DNA from: Tetragonia tetragonoides
Taxonomy: Eukaryota; Streptophyta; Magnoliopsida; Caryophyllales; Aizoaceae
Length of the DNA stretch: 64,000 bases
Reading direction: 5' to 3'
NCBI GenBank assembly: GCA_038025085.1
Contig: CM076146.1
Span: 24,436,501-24,500,500, forward strand
Below, piece by piece: positions 10,401-24,200 of the stretch. Every line of letters starts with the position of its first letter. Position 1 is the first letter of the stretch. A program made the position numbers and the translations under genes. The notes under the pieces were generated by a model, which saw only the letters and a program-made list of their open reading frames with translations, was not told the DNA's origin and ran no database searches.

Positions 10401-12387
10401 TCATTGAGACCCGCTCTGGCTGACATGGGCATCATAGGACTCCTCACTAAGTGATCGAGGTCCCTGGGCATTTGAGTCATCCATATGGTCAAGGGAGTTA
10501 GTGGCTATGGCTTCCCTATGAAGGTGATGGGCCTCTGGTGGAGCTAACTCATCTTGTGGGTACTCCGAGGTATCCATATCTCCAAGCTGGGGTGGGTCAT
10601 TGAGGTGATCATATGCAATGGAGTTCAAACCTTGGTGTGGGATGAACCTAGAAAAAGGGCTAAAGAGAGAGTTTGTGATGGCTCGTAATGGTTCGCGAAG
10701 ATGCGTAGCATTATGGGCTTGGGATGTGACCTGGGTGGGGGTTATTTTTTGTGTGTCTGGGTGGAGGGCGTGATTTTGTTGAGCAGAATGGGGCACGTTA
10801 GAGTGGGCTTGGGGGGTGGCTTTTTGTGTGTGTGCATGGCTAGGGATGTTTTTGTGATTGGTCTTTTTTTGTGGGGGTTTAGTAGCTTGCTGCGTTGACT
10901 GGGCATTTTGTTGAGGGATATTCCCTTCAAAGGCAAAAGTTTGCTCAATTTGTTGAGAATCATTAAAATCCTCAACTCTTTCCTTATTTTGCTCCTGAAT
11001 AATATCTTCAAAAATAATTCCCTCCTTTGTAGCAGGCTGGTGATTGGCAGTTTCCGCAATATTCTCCTCACGGTGTGGAGGATTTTCCACATTTTGAGCC
11101 GCGTGATCTTCAGTATCCATATTTTCTAGGGAATCAAATCTTGATCCCGAACATCTCGCTCTTTCCTTAGCTGGCCCAGTTTTGTTCGTCTTCGATGAAT
11201 CGAGTCGGGCACCCGGGCGTCGTGCCCTGTTTGGGCCATCTCTGTTCCTACCATTGTTTTGGCCTTGTGCCCTGCCTTGGTCCTTGGCTCCCCCACTAAC
11301 TTGGTCACCCTTCCCGCCTTGATTGGTGTTGATCCGTGGAGGTCGGCCACGAGTCGTACGCTTCACCATCATCCACTCTCCATAGTCTTCCGTTGCTTCA
11401 GGTCGAGGAATAGGACGTCCCCCAGTTGGGTCATGGGTAGGTCCATGAATGGCAGTAGCATTTTGTTGGTCATTTACCTTCTATGGGCATTGTTTAGCTA
11501 GGTGGCCAAGTTTGTCACAGTGGAAGCAAATAAATTTCAATGCTTCTCATTCAATTCTCTATGTCTTGCCATTGAGATAGAACTTGGACAAGAGAGGTTT
11601 CAAAAGATCAACTTCGACGCTTAGTCGAGTATATTGGCCCCTAGCCACATCCGTAGTAGTGCGATCAATGCTATGGATCCTGCCAATTTTGCCAGCTATA
11701 GTCTTAAGGAACGTAGCATCAAAGTATTCTACGCTAATACGGGGGATTCTGATCCAAGCTGTGAGGAAGCGAATGAGTTCTTCATCAGGGAAAAAGCTGG
11801 GCGTCCATCTGCGAATAACAACATAGTTGTCATTGATGATCCACGGGCCTTGTGTTAAAACATGGTTGAGGTCGTCCATGGTCTTGAATCTAGTGGTCGC
11901 ATCCAACATCAATCATCTCAAATTCTCCCCTGAGTGCCCATTTTTTATGCAGTTTATCATGCAGTTGGTTGTAGCCAGGGCCCTTGTGGAGCATTCTGAC
12001 AATTAGGGCTTTACGCCAAGGTCGGCGAAGTCGCTCCTTCTCGTCCGCGGTGAGGGTGATGGTGGGACATCTTGGATCTTCGTTCTCAGGCGGGACATCA
12101 TCCACTAGGTCTGAGTCCTCCCACTCGCTTTCCCATGCGATCTAGAAGAACTCTGATTGAGAGTGGCTGCCTTCAGCCATAGCCATGATTTCCTTAAATG
12201 ACATGTTCTTTCGCTAATACTGATTGTTGTTCATAGAGGCAGGGGTCTCAGGGACCATGGAGATTAAGCTGGGATTTATTTCTTGGTTTTCAGGGTCGGC
12301 CTCTGAAGAGGAGCGACCACGTTTGAATTTCCTTGTAGATCGAAGCAGTTGATCAAGTTCCTCTTGAGAGGAGTTTCGTTCCCCCAT
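10401..12387 (-). pseudogene. LINE ORF1 (gag-like nucleic-acid-binding protein), with internal stops
   Basis: The frame starts with ATG at 12387 (MGERNSSQEELDQLLRSTRK). It contains a DUF4283-type domain (about 11560-11912: TRFKTMDDLNHVLTQGPWII, then a WTPSFFP segment and YFDATFLKTIAGKIGRI) and a CCHC zinc knuckle (CFHCDKLGHLAKQCP, about 11488-11535). The C-terminal half (from 11372) is basic and low-complexity, with RRPGAR and many Q/H/T residues. ORF1 proteins of this type coat the LINE RNA. At least two in-frame stops lie near the N-terminus, after NNNQY and after SQSEFF, and more interruptions occur near 11910 and 11480, so no full product is expected. Confidence 0.88.
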
Positions 12388-12843
12388 GGGAGGAGAGAGA
12401 GAGAGATTTTTTTGCCTACTTATTACCTTGCTATAAAATTATAGTTGAGTTACCAACTTCCCTATGTAACTTACTTCTCATGAAATATGGGAAGTTGCTT
12501 ACCTAGGGAGGGCTAGGTAAGTGGAACTTCTCATGCTTCCCCACCCAAATTACACATTTGCCCATAAAAAGCTCATACTTATGTAAATAAATGTGGATAA
12601 CTATGTCATTTTGCATTTCTTCCAAGGAGCTCCATTTTTTCAACCAAACAATATGAATTTTAACTTACCTATATAACTTTAATTTTCATGGATTTACAAC
12701 TTCCTTAGGAAGTTTAATCACATGAACCAAACAAGGCCCAAATAATAGTCCAAGTTTGAAGTTTCTTTTAGCTAGTTTTATAAGTTAATCTTTATGTTAG
12801 GTGTGGAGGTGTGAGTACATTACATTAATGGGAAAACTAAAAA

Positions 12844-13303
12844 GGATAAATTGGCTAAAACTTCCTAGACTTTTGAACATTTTGGCTAGAACTCCAAATA
12901 CTTTGAATTTTGGCAAGTACCCCCTAGAAAAATTAAAAAGCCATGTTAATCCCCCCAGCAAGTTTGATTTTCCGGCCACTTTATAAAATTTTCATTCCGT
13001 TTTGCCTCATGCGTTTTGCAGAAGATAACATTTTTTCCATAACAAATGAAAAGTTACCACATAAAAAGAAAAGATATGGGTATTACAATGTGGTAAGTTT
13101 TCATTTTGTATGGAAAACATGTATCTTTTGCAAAATGCATGACGGCAAAACGGGATCAAAAATTTATAAAGTAGTCAGTAAATCAAGTTTGGGGGGATTA
13201 ACACGGCTTTTAAATTTTTCTAGGGGTAATTGCAAAAGTTCAAAATATTTGGGTGTTCTGGCCAAAATGTTCAAAAGTCTAGGGAGTTTTGACCAATTTG
13301 TCC
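12844..13303. mobile_element. MULE-type foldback element with 9-bp TSD
   Basis: A 460-bp near-palindrome: the left arm (GGATAAATTGGCTAAAACTT...) and the right arm (...TTTTGACCAATTTGTCC) pair along about 220 bp each, with the turn near 13070. It is flanked by a perfect 9-bp direct repeat AACTAAAAA (12835-12843 and 13304-13312). Long TIRs and a 9-bp TSD are the signature of Mutator-like (MULE) non-autonomous elements. No coding content; open frames inside are shadows. Confidence 0.88.
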
Positions 13304-13387
13304 AACTAAAAACTAGTCCAGAAAATGTGTATCGGTCCTAAAGGAGGCTACTTATTGTCATGCCTGATGTTGGGGTTGGGAATAGTC

Positions 13388-13847
13388 TAGGCCTGGCAAA
13401 CAGATCGGGTCAGGTCGGGTTCGGGTTCGACCCAACTGACGTGTTTTTTAAGTGGGTCTAAAACTCTAACCCTAACCCAGCCTATTTAATAAATAGGTTA
13501 ATCAGGTAGATCCGTTTAACTAATTTATTATAAGTAAAAAATGGTAAGAACTTGATATAAAAATGATATATACCCTCAAATTTCTATAGTAAGTAAATAT
13601 ATACAAAACAAACTATTGGATTAAGAAAAACTTATACTTTTCAGTGATTATAATTATTTGGCTCATAAATATTTATTGAATTTCAAAAATAAAATTGATA
13701 GAGGTAAGTAAACAGGTTGAACAGGTTGTCTTCGGGTTGAAAATTTCAGCCTTAATCAAACCCATTTAATAAATGGGTTGAAAATCTCAACCCTAACCCA
13801 CTTTTTTCAAGTTAAGTTCAGGTCGGGGTCAATTTTTGCCAGGCCCA
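13388..13847. mobile_element. hAT-like MITE
   Basis: The ends TAGGCCTGGCAAAC and TTTTTGCCAGGCCCAG are inverted. Sub-terminal sequence carries GGGTCAGGTCGGGTTCGGGT on one side and TCAGGTCGGGGTC on the other, plus inverted AACCCATTTAATAAATGGGT pieces. Flanks GGAATAGT and GGAATACT fit an 8-bp hAT target duplication with one mismatch. Confidence 0.65.
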
Positions 13848-15925
13848 GGGAATACTCTCACAGAATGCACGGCCCAATTAAGGGTCATACTAGTCTTAAG
13901 TAAGTGTTGGACTAACAGAAAGCCCACGCAAGATTTTGGGTTTTGTCAATGTTTCCTCTGGGCTCTGGGCATGGGGGCTTTTGGATCTAAATACATGGCC
14001 CAAGACTCCAGGTTTGTGTATTGCAAATACCCCACCTAGTATTCGTTTTGCAACTTACTCTTTATTTTCTTTTTCTTTTTGGCTCACCAAAACGAGGGTT
14101 TAAGTGAATGTGAATGGTAGCAGAGGCATCCCCGCTACGTCATGTTCCGATTCTCGTATTCAACTATAAATATATTAGATTAATTGTTAAACCAGCACAA
14201 GCACTGGTCCATTCGAACCATACTCATTCCATTACATTTGTCCAAAAATGATACAGTAATGTTTATTCAATCACTTTCAATATTAAGTCCACTGAATTAC
14301 TTAGAAGGTCTATTTCTTTTTTTTAATAAGGAATGATAATTTTCATTAGGTCCCAATACATATTGAGCAGAACTCTTCCAACCCAAGTTGCCCCCAAACT
14401 CGACAATGACAAACCTGAATTTTCTTTTCTTATTCAAATAAAAATTTTTTTGGCATGGTGCACTTCTTGCTCTTTGCATTTAATGAAATATTTGCTTATG
14501 GAGCATCAAAATGATATCTTTTTTTCGGTGACAAAGCATCAAAATAATTTAAAATTGCAACTTGCCACCAAAGCAAGGTACTTGTAAGCAGCAAACCCAA
14601 CTTTTTAAAAAATTGGTAGACGACGGATAAGGATCCTCTGTTGTTATTTCAAGAACATATAGTAGAAGTGTAGTCTTTGTAATCTTACCATAGGATTGAC
14701 TTCTCTTTTGCAGGGAAGATTTACAAGGTTGGAGGAGAGATATAGAGAAGAGATGACTAACAACACAGGATTCGAACTCCCGGACCAGGGCTGCCATTAT
14801 TTATAAATAACAAACAAAAAATGATGAAGAGAAAAGAGCTAACTAGGCTACTAGCTTAGGAGAGTGAAACCAGGGGAATGTCGTTTTCTTGATCTTCTTG
14901 GAACATCTACACATGCTACTAATTCACCTCAAAGGACATAGTAGATCATTACATCAATGTCACTCAACGGATAAGATAAATTTAAACTAGGAGAGAGGGG
15001 GCAATACATAAAGCATCAAAATCAAAGTATGAATTTCAGTTCACGAAGCCTAGTACGTAGTGGAATCACGTGAAGTAGAAAGTACGGAGTACCACACACA
15101 CTCTTGATCGTAACTTCAACTTCTATCATAAGGTTTTGTTCTCCTTATTTTATTTTCTGTTCTAACACAATTTAGTTCAGACTTTCAGTCCAATTCAATT
15201 CTGTACATGTAATAACCTATGACTGAAATAATATTTTATTACGAAATAATTTCATGAATGATGATATGAAAATATCATCGTAAAAATTTGAACACCGACT
15301 TTCAAATGAGCACATACTATATATGTTTAGCCAAGTTTAAAAGTTTAAAGCTGAGCAAAATAAATCAATTTAGTTAATAAGTTCAATTTAGTTTACTTGA
15401 AAGAATTCTAAGTCTGCAGTTCAAATCAACTTCTACTAGATATTTGTTGAGTACGAGTAAGAATGCGTCACTGGTCCACTGAACTATCAACCCAAGCTCT
15501 ATTTGTTTTTGGGAAGCGTATTTTAATTTGTATTCTCCCATTTGGTCAAAAAAAAATCAACTATATCATTTACAATTTGCAAGGCCTTTAATCTAAATCT
15601 CCCCTAAGGACAAAAGAACATTCCCCTCAATCCACCACCTCCCTTGTCCAAAGAGCTGGCCTAGAAAAGGTTTTACGTCGGTACATCTTCGCATGTACAA
15701 TTGGTTGATAATGCACATTTTAAGAGTACTCAGTATTGCAATGTACCCAACCTATTGAGTACATTTTACCCTCATTACCTCGCTCTAGGTAGAACCCTCA
15801 TAACATTGTGATTTGTGAGTCACGGACTGACAAATAGCAAGGGGAAAGATTTATTTTGGACGGAAAGGGTAACACAATCTTACTAAGACGAAGAATGTAA
15901 GAGGCAATGTTGTGGTAATATATTA
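13848..15925. other. Intergenic, no gene seen
   Basis: No supported coding region on either strand. Poly-T stretches at about 14315 and 14518 precede short repeat-like segments that may be tails of old retroposons, but no TSD could be defined. Confidence 0.5.
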
Positions 15926-16174
15926 CTTCATCCGATCAGTCCCATGAAAATGTTCACACTAATTTTTTGAAAGTCAAATTTTATAAACTTTGACCATAAA
16001 TATGCCAAAAAAATATAAAGATTTATAATGTAAAAATACTTTTTTTAAATTCATTTTAAAAAGTGCTTTCGAGAAATCATAATTTTTTAATTTACATATT
16101 CATATCCCTGGTCAAAGTAGTGTCTTGAAAACCGTGAAAGAACCAATGTGAACATTTTCACGGGACGGAGGAAG
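15926..16174. mobile_element. Stowaway-like MITE
   Basis: About 250 bp. The left end CTTCATCCGATCAGTCCCAT continues GAAAATGTTCACACT. The right end GTGAACATTTTCACGGGACG continues GAGGAAG. They form an inverted repeat with the CTYCCTCCGTCCC-type terminus typical of plant Stowaway/mariner MITEs. AT-rich interior with TTTGACC and GGTCAAAG inverted pieces. Confidence 0.75.
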
Positions 16175-16421
16175 AAATATGGTAAGTTGCATTGCTTCCA
16201 AGAGTGCCAACGTGAAATAAGGTCATATGCTGCCACTAATTAAAGAAAACTGAAAGAATACTGAGCATCTGAACAAATTATTGATTCTCTTTTGGCAACC
16301 AATACGCTATAAATATATATTCAATCCATATACAAAGGCCAAAGCAGCGCTCAGAAACAAGTGTTGCTCAAGAAATGACTATACAATACAAGGTAAAAAA
16401 AAAAACAGTATACTAAAACAA

Positions 16422-17719
<1,298 letters not shown>

Positions 17720-18707
17720 TGTTGGAGAATAGAGATCGGAGAGAGGTGAAGGGAGGGAGGAGAAAGAGAGAGAAGTGGAATTTTATGAAAGGGAGAGTAA
17801 ATGATGAGGTTATGCAGATGTTATGATTGGAATAACAGAGCATTTCAAGCATAGGAAACGAATAATAAGGTTTCCTAATGGTAAAAAGAATCACTATCAC
17901 ACATTAGGAAGTATAATCATTGCTAGGTAATGACATATTCGTTTTTTTTAGTACATAAAGAGGTAAAATAGTTGATGTGGACAGATTCTATGACAAAGTC
18001 TGTCTTCTTTAGAGTTTACCTAGTTTAATTTAGTTACGTTCAATAATAATCTTTTGTTAATTCAGTGACTTTCAGTTCAGTTCGATAGTGTTACTTTAAA
18101 AATATATCTTTTGTCTCAAGTGAAGTTGAGTTTATGGGTGTGTTAAATTTAATCTAATTCAGTCCTGTTTAGTTTAATTTTAAAGAGCATAAACCCCAAA
18201 TTTCGCATAAATTGATAAAAGTTTGTAGGCGAGTTTTGAACCCAAATAACAGAAGTACAAGCTAATTTAATTGACAAGCTTTTTTATCCCATATTCCAAA
18301 GGAGTATTTTGTATCAAGGTAAGTGTAACCTATTTGTTCATCTCTAGAACCTAAAATGAAAAAGAATTACTCGTACTAAATGCGGGTTAAAGTGAATACT
18401 AGTAGTGAGAACGGATGATAGGATTGGCTGCACCGAAAGGCTAGAGTAGAAACTAGAAAGAGAGGAGGGAGTTTCCTATGGGAAACCTTTTTGTTGCTTT
18501 GTGCTTTTAACAAAGAGACTCTTCAACAAACAAGAGGGAGTGAGAGGAATTTACGGTTTCATGTCTTAACAGAAGGTTATATACGTATGAGTTGTGACCA
18601 TCTTTTTACGATGATTGATGCTGCTTTTCAGGGTGAAGGGCTTAATCAAATTTGGTTGCATTATGTTTCGGCCATTCGTCAAAGTGCGCATCAACAATTC
18701 AAGTATT
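17720..18707. other. 5' flank of the poly-Asn gene, then intergenic
   Basis: Just upstream of the ATG, the minus strand is CT-rich (CTCTCTTTCTCCTCCCTCCC, about 17750-17775), as in many plant 5' UTRs. TTAGTTTAATTT and TTCAGTTCAGTTC runs at 18010-18190 resemble the cores of the MITE family described elsewhere, but ends could not be fixed. No supported gene. Confidence 0.45.
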
Positions 18708-18987
18708 CAGGGTCTGTTCTCCCCAGTTTATTTCTGTTTATTTTTGTTTATTTCGGTAAACTTCAACAAACTTCAACAATGTTAAATAAAGTTAAATCAA
18801 ATTAAACAAAGTTAAATAAAGTTAAATAAACCAATATACAAACTAGTTATAAAAAACACTTGAATCAACAAGATTTAATAAAAATAAACAAAGTTCAACG
18901 CAGTTAAATAAAGTTAAATAAAGTTCAACAAACATAAATTTTCAGTAATAAATATAAACGTTTTTCAGTTGGGGAGAACAGACCCTG
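18708..18987. mobile_element. MITE with perfect CAGGGTCTGTTCTCCCCA ends and AGTTAAATAA repeats
   Basis: 280 bp. The left terminus CAGGGTCTGTTCTCCCCA and the right TGGGGAGAACAGACCCTG are perfect inverted repeats of 18 bp. The interior is dominated by short AAGTTAAATAAAGTTAAAT and TTCAACAAACTTCAACAA repeats. No TSD can be called with confidence. Same overall plan as 4039-4328 and 50125-50357. Confidence 0.8.
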
Positions 18988-19495
18988 ACCTCCCCCTTCC
19001 TCTTTGACTCATCTTGGGGTCAGCACTAGCTATTTTGCAGGTGGTTAGCCCGACCCCTCCATTGTTGTTTCTTTGCACTAGATTTAGTTTTTTAGATTGT
19101 ATTTTCGATATGCTAGTAATAAACTCTCCTTTGATGAGAGATTGTTGAATTATTCGCTTTTGTCGGAGTACGTAGAATTTGTGTTTTTGGGTTAAGTTTC
19201 GTGAATCAAGAAGACAAGTTTAATCTACTATACCAAGGGGATTTGTACTTCCAAATATAGCATATTTTTTTGCTATATCAGGGTTGTCGATGATTAATTG
19301 TCAATTATCGACGATACTGATCAACACGCCGATTTCTAGCAGTGATTTTTAGATTGATAGTCACTTATCGCGGAGCTGATCAAGAAACATGATTTCAAGT
19401 AGTGATGGTGGGAGTTATATTCATGTGGTAATGTTACATTTATACTTTGTTATATTAGATCTATGTATGTTTAAAGATATACATCGTTGTAAATG
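18988..19495. other. Intergenic, no gene seen
   Basis: No supported gene. A weak GATGATTAATTGTCAATTAT / GATAGTCACTTATCG repeat lies at 19280-19380. Confidence 0.4.
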
Positions 19496-20511
19496 CACTA
19501 CAAAAAAACAGGCTTTTTGTGACCGACGGAATCAGTCGCAAAAAGGTCAAAATCGGTCTCTAAGAGGGGCTAGCGACCGATATTCAGACAGCTAAAAACC
19601 TCGCCGCTAAACAACTAGTGACTGATTCAATCGGTCGCTAAACTTTGCGACCGAACGTTTGCAATCGTTTGCGACCGAATTTCGGTCGCTAATCCTGCAA
19701 TTTGGGAAAACAAGACAAAAAATTATTCCAGATTAGCGTTCAATTTATTCCAGACAAAAAATTAAATTTATGAACGCTAATCTGGAAACAAAACTAAAGG
19801 TGACCAGTTTTTACAGTTCTCATCCACGAAGAGCATACAAAAAAAGAACAAAGCTATATGAACATCCAACTACAATTAAATTGGAAAAAGTAAAAAAAAT
19901 AACCTAGATCTGGAAAATTGCAACAAAAAAGTTAGATGAAAATCCATACAGATCTTAAAACCCACGGTTTTGTCTACACATATCAACGACATGTGCTAAA
20001 AAATGATGAAGGTTGGCTTCGATCTGGCTATAAAGGGCCGCGATGAGCAAAGCCATCTTGTGTTGGTCACCATCAACGAACAAAAAGGTCTTCTATGAGC
20101 AAAGCCATCTTGAGGCAGCGATTGTTGATGGCAGATGAGAATCCATTGGAGAAGACGAAGGGAAGGGGACTGAACACGAGAAGAAGATGAGGGGAAACAT
20201 GGCTATCAGTTTTTAATTTTTTTTAATTTTTTTATTTTACGCTTGAGGCTTTCAGTTTAGAGACTTTAGATTAGAAGAGGGAGGCAGAGTAGAAGAGTAG
20301 AAGAGGGAGGCGGAGAGATAGAGAAGTAAAAGGGATTAGGTTTAGAAAATACTCTTAGCTTTTATATCAAGGGCCCAACAACCCACAAAATTAAAAAGGA
20401 AAAATGGGAAATAAACACTCAGAAGAAATCTGGGATTATCCGCGCCCCATAGCGACCGATTGGTCTTGCCGTCTCAAATTTCAGTAGCAAAAGGGCTAAC
20501 TTTTTGTAGTG
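19496..20511. mobile_element. Non-autonomous CACTA (En/Spm) element
   Basis: Starts CACTACAAAAAAACAGGC and ends AACTTTTTGTAGTG, the canonical CACTA termini. Both sub-terminal regions carry repeated GCGACCGA and TCGGTCGCTAA motifs in both orientations, as expected for transposase-binding sub-terminal repeats. The flanking trinucleotides are ATG and ACG (2 of 3 match). The 1-kb interior holds no transposase frame. Confidence 0.9.
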
Positions 20512-21061
20512 ACGACGGATGACTTTTTATGAAAGAATGAACTCTCTTTTCTTTCAAAACAAAAAATAACAATTCAAGTTTTCAACATCCCACCGTGTAA
20601 AAGTTGGAGTTGCTTGTCTTTCTTTTTCCTTTTCCTTTTTCTTTTTTCAGGTCCTTTTCTCATAGAGTCTTATTAGTAGAAGTTCAAAAGAATTATTATA
20701 ATTATTATTATCACAAAAAAAAATTTAAGACGATTTTATTATAATTTTTCGTCAGATGAGGATCACTTACTACAACTGAGGCTCCAACCCAAAATTTATT
20801 AGCAATGGGTGCAGTAACTTAGTAGCTTACATTGATGCTCAAGGTCATTTATTCTTTTAACGTGGAACAACCTCACTTTATATTCTCCACAGTGTTATTT
20901 ATACTTATTGAAGTTTACTGAATGAGTAGTCTTTACTTTGTAAGAAGTTCCAGTTAGAGACTACTTATTCAATTAGTAGAGAGTGGAGACCAAAGTAGAT
21001 AAATTTTAACTACATAACCTGAGAAAGTAGGAAGATCACACTTTGATACTCGTACTATTCT
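20512..21061. other. Intergenic, no gene seen
   Basis: AT-rich, with short ATT runs near 20690. No supported feature. Confidence 0.4.
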
Positions 21062-21185
21062 ATATAATATGGTAATTAGGAAATTAATATTTAATATTGT
21101 AAATATTTTTAACCCTAGTTCCTTTAGTATAAATATACGTCAGGGCACCCATATTGGGTGAGCCATTCAATCTATTATCTGTACA
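21062..21185 (+). repeat. Left LTR of the copia element
   Basis: Shares TAATTAGGAAATTAATATTT, CCTAGTTCCTTTAGTATAAA and TCTATTATCTGTACA with the right LTR. It ends directly at the primer-binding site. The start near 21062 is approximate because the first bases differ between the LTRs. Confidence 0.85.
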
Positions 21186-21266
21186 TGGTATCAGAGCCCT
21201 AGGTCTCTCATAATTTTCTTTTCCCCTCCACCTCTCCAAAAACCCTACCCACCTTCTTTTCTCTCA

Positions 21267-24200
21267 TGGACGACAATACCTCTCTGCCTCTCTCTTCTTC
21301 CTATATCCCATCTGTTAGTGAAGTTGTTGTGCCTGCTACACCTTAACATGGTTTTATCTCGTCCTCCTATGAGTCCGGGTCCTCTTCAGTCACGCCTTCT
21401 TTGCGGGTATCTCTCAGCCGCTCTTCTCTATGGCTGCCTATGGCTCTCCCTCGATGTCCTGGGCTACTACACAGCCTTCGGTGCCGGCCTCTTTGTTTCA
21501 GCCGTCCCGTCCTTCTTCTTCAACAGTGCCTCCTATTTCCGATCCTCTGTTTGGTGTGTCGAGTCCCTCGTTTGCGGATCCCTTTGATCCAATCCATGGT
21601 GGTTTTCCTCCCTTTGCATCCAACGTGTGGTCTGTCAATGTCAAAAATCATGTGACCATTACTCTTGCCGCCATCGAGGACTTCCTTCCTTGGCGTACAC
21701 AATTTACAACCTTTCTGGTCATGCATAATTTGTCGGGCTTTGTGGATGGTACACACTCTCCTCCACCCACCTTCATTGTAGATGCTAATGGCTATCAACA
21801 ACCGAACCCGGCTTACCAATCATGGCTGCGCTTTGACCAATGTGTTCGTTCATGGCTTTTCGCCACGCTCTCCCGCGAACTCTTGGCCGAGGTTCATGAT
21901 GTTATTCATGCTTCTCATATTTGGACTCTTATCACTAATCGGTTTAATACCGCTAGCCTAGCTCGGATTGTTGACCTCAAACGTTCCCTTACGAACGTTC
22001 GTAAGAACGAGAACGAATCTGTGGAGGATTATCTTAGGCGCATCAAAACCTTAGCTGATTCCTTGGCTTTCATTAATGCTCCCGTCGCTGACCTTGATCT
22101 TATTCAATACACTATGACTGGTCTTCCTGTTGAGTATGAATCTCTCATTACTACTGTTACCTATGTTCATGGGCAACTGACATGGGATGAGCTTAAAGTT
22201 AACCTTATCTGCTATGAACAACGTCTTCGTCAACTTGCTGATTGGGACCAACCGCATCCTGGACATCAAGCTTTTGATGTTCAGGACCAAGGGGGTGTGA
22301 ACAATAACAACCCCAACCAAGGTGGCCGTGGAGCTGGTTGAGGCAATCAGGGTCGTGGCAATGGTCGTGGGGGCGGCAGATTTCACAACAATGGTCGTGG
22401 CAATGGTCGTGGCTGGAATAATTACAACCGAGGGCGCCAAAACTCAAACAACACATCTGCAGTGCAAGGATCATCCAGCAACAATAATGGTTTGACAGCT
22501 TTATGCAATTCAGTTTTGTTATCTTCAAGTTATTGCAATGTGCCCTGTGTTCCTAACAATTTACTTGTTTCAGGCAATAGCGCCCCCGATGGAGTTTTGG
22601 GCTCCTCCCCTAACCAATTGCGATGTCTTGTTTGTTATTATACTGGCCACCCCACTTCTCAATGTCTTTTCAGGGTTCAAGGTACTGAAGCTGTTTCTTC
22701 GGCCTCTTCCTTTGCTACTTTATCCACGGGTGATGCGAATGACGCCCTATGGTATCCTGACACTGCTGCTTCCGCTCATATGACTCCCAATGATGGTATG
22801 TTCCTCTCACACACTCCTTGCAATGGACTCATATCTATTACTGTTGCTAATGGTACACAGATCCCTGTTAAGAAACTTGGCAAAATAAAATTAAATGTTA
22901 AACCTAGGCCATTATTTCTAAATTCGGTCAATCATGTGCCTCAGTTGCAACATAATTTATTGTCTGTAAAACAATTGTGTGCTGACAATGATTGTTTTGC
23001 CAATTTTGATTCTTCTTCTATGCGCATAAAGGACAAGAGAACGGGGGCGATGCTTCTTCTAGCGGCTAGTAGTGGAAATGTCTATCCTCTGTCTACTCCA
23101 GTTGTGTCTACTAGTTCAGCCTTTTTGTCGATTACTGAGTCTACGGCGTTGTGGCATCGACGCCTTGGTCATGCTGGGTCCAAAGTTTTAGATAGCCTTA
23201 GGAAAAATAAGAGTCTTAGTATTGCTCGTCATTTATCGTTGGATTGTGTCTCGTGTAAACTTGGCAAGTCTATTAAACTCCCGTTTGATGATGTGGAACA
23301 TTTATTTGATAAGCCCTTACAACTTATTCATTCGGATGTTTGGCAATCACCTATTGAATCTAATTTGGGTTTCCAATATTATGTTGTGTTTGTTGATGAT
23401 TTTTCGCGTTATGCATGGATTTACCCAATGAAATACAAGTCTGAGGTGTATGAGCATTTCTGTAATTTTCAGCATTTGGTTGAAAATCTCTTTGATAGCA
23501 AAATTAAATAGTTTCAAAGTGACGGTGGACGGGAGTTCGATAATAAATCTTTAATCAAACATTTTCTTCAACAAGGGATTTATTTCAGAAAATCTTGTCC
23601 CGGCACTCCTGAACAAAATGGTGTTGTGGAACGCAAACACCGTCACATTATGGAGATGGCCCGCACCATGTTAGAGGAGGCCATTATGCCGAGTCAATTT
23701 TGGGTAGACGCTGCCTACACTTCGGTTTTTATTATCAATCGGCTTCCTACTCCCATTATCGGCAATATTTCCCCGTTTGAAAAATTGTTTGGTCAATCAC
23801 CTAATTATAATTTTTTGCGGACTTTTGGTAGTGAATGTTTTCCGCATTTGACTGTCTCCCGACCCCATAAGCTTGCACCTCGGTCTATTCGTTGTATATT
23901 CATTGGGTATGCTCCTCATTATAAGGGCTATCGTTGTCTTGACCCATCTACGGGACATGTTTATATGAGTCGCCATGTTTAATTTCACGAGACCATTTTT
24001 CCTTATCGTCAACTTGTTCGGTCTACTCCTTCTCTTGAAGTGGGTAGTCATGACACATGTCCCTCTAGGCTCACTAATCTTTGGACACCTACTGTTACAC
24101 AGCAATCTCATACACTTCCTTCACGCAGGTCTAGTTTGGAGTTGAGTTCTCCTAGTTTGGGTACTGTCACTTTGCCGCCCAGCTCGTGTCCTGTGTCTTC

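Larger units (their letters stand above)
6134..12454 (-). mobile_element. Full-length L1-like LINE (non-LTR retrotransposon)
   Basis: A 6.3-kb element on the minus strand flanked by a perfect 18-bp TSD, AACTTCCCTATGTAACTT, at 6116-6133 and 12455-12472. A poly(A) tail (poly-T on +, to about 6161) marks its 3' end. It carries ORF1 (12387 to 10401) with a DUF4283-like domain and a zinc knuckle, and ORF2 (10326 to 6212) with endonuclease, reverse transcriptase, zf-RVT and RNase H. That organisation is typical of plant L1-type LINEs. The exact TSD on both sides indicates insertion of an essentially complete copy. Several stops and a frameshift make it non-autonomous now. Confidence 0.95.
6018..12738. 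mobile_element. Tourist-like MITE split by the LINE insertion
   Basis: The left end GGTCTTGTTTGGTTGG (6018) and the right end GAACCAAACAAGGCC (to 12738) are inverted repeats, flanked on both sides by CAA. The MITE sequence is 6018-6133 plus 12473-12738, about 380 bp; everything between is the LINE and one copy of its TSD. Internal text repeatedly contains AACTTCC and GGAAGTT palindromic pieces. The MITE must predate the LINE. Confidence 0.75.
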
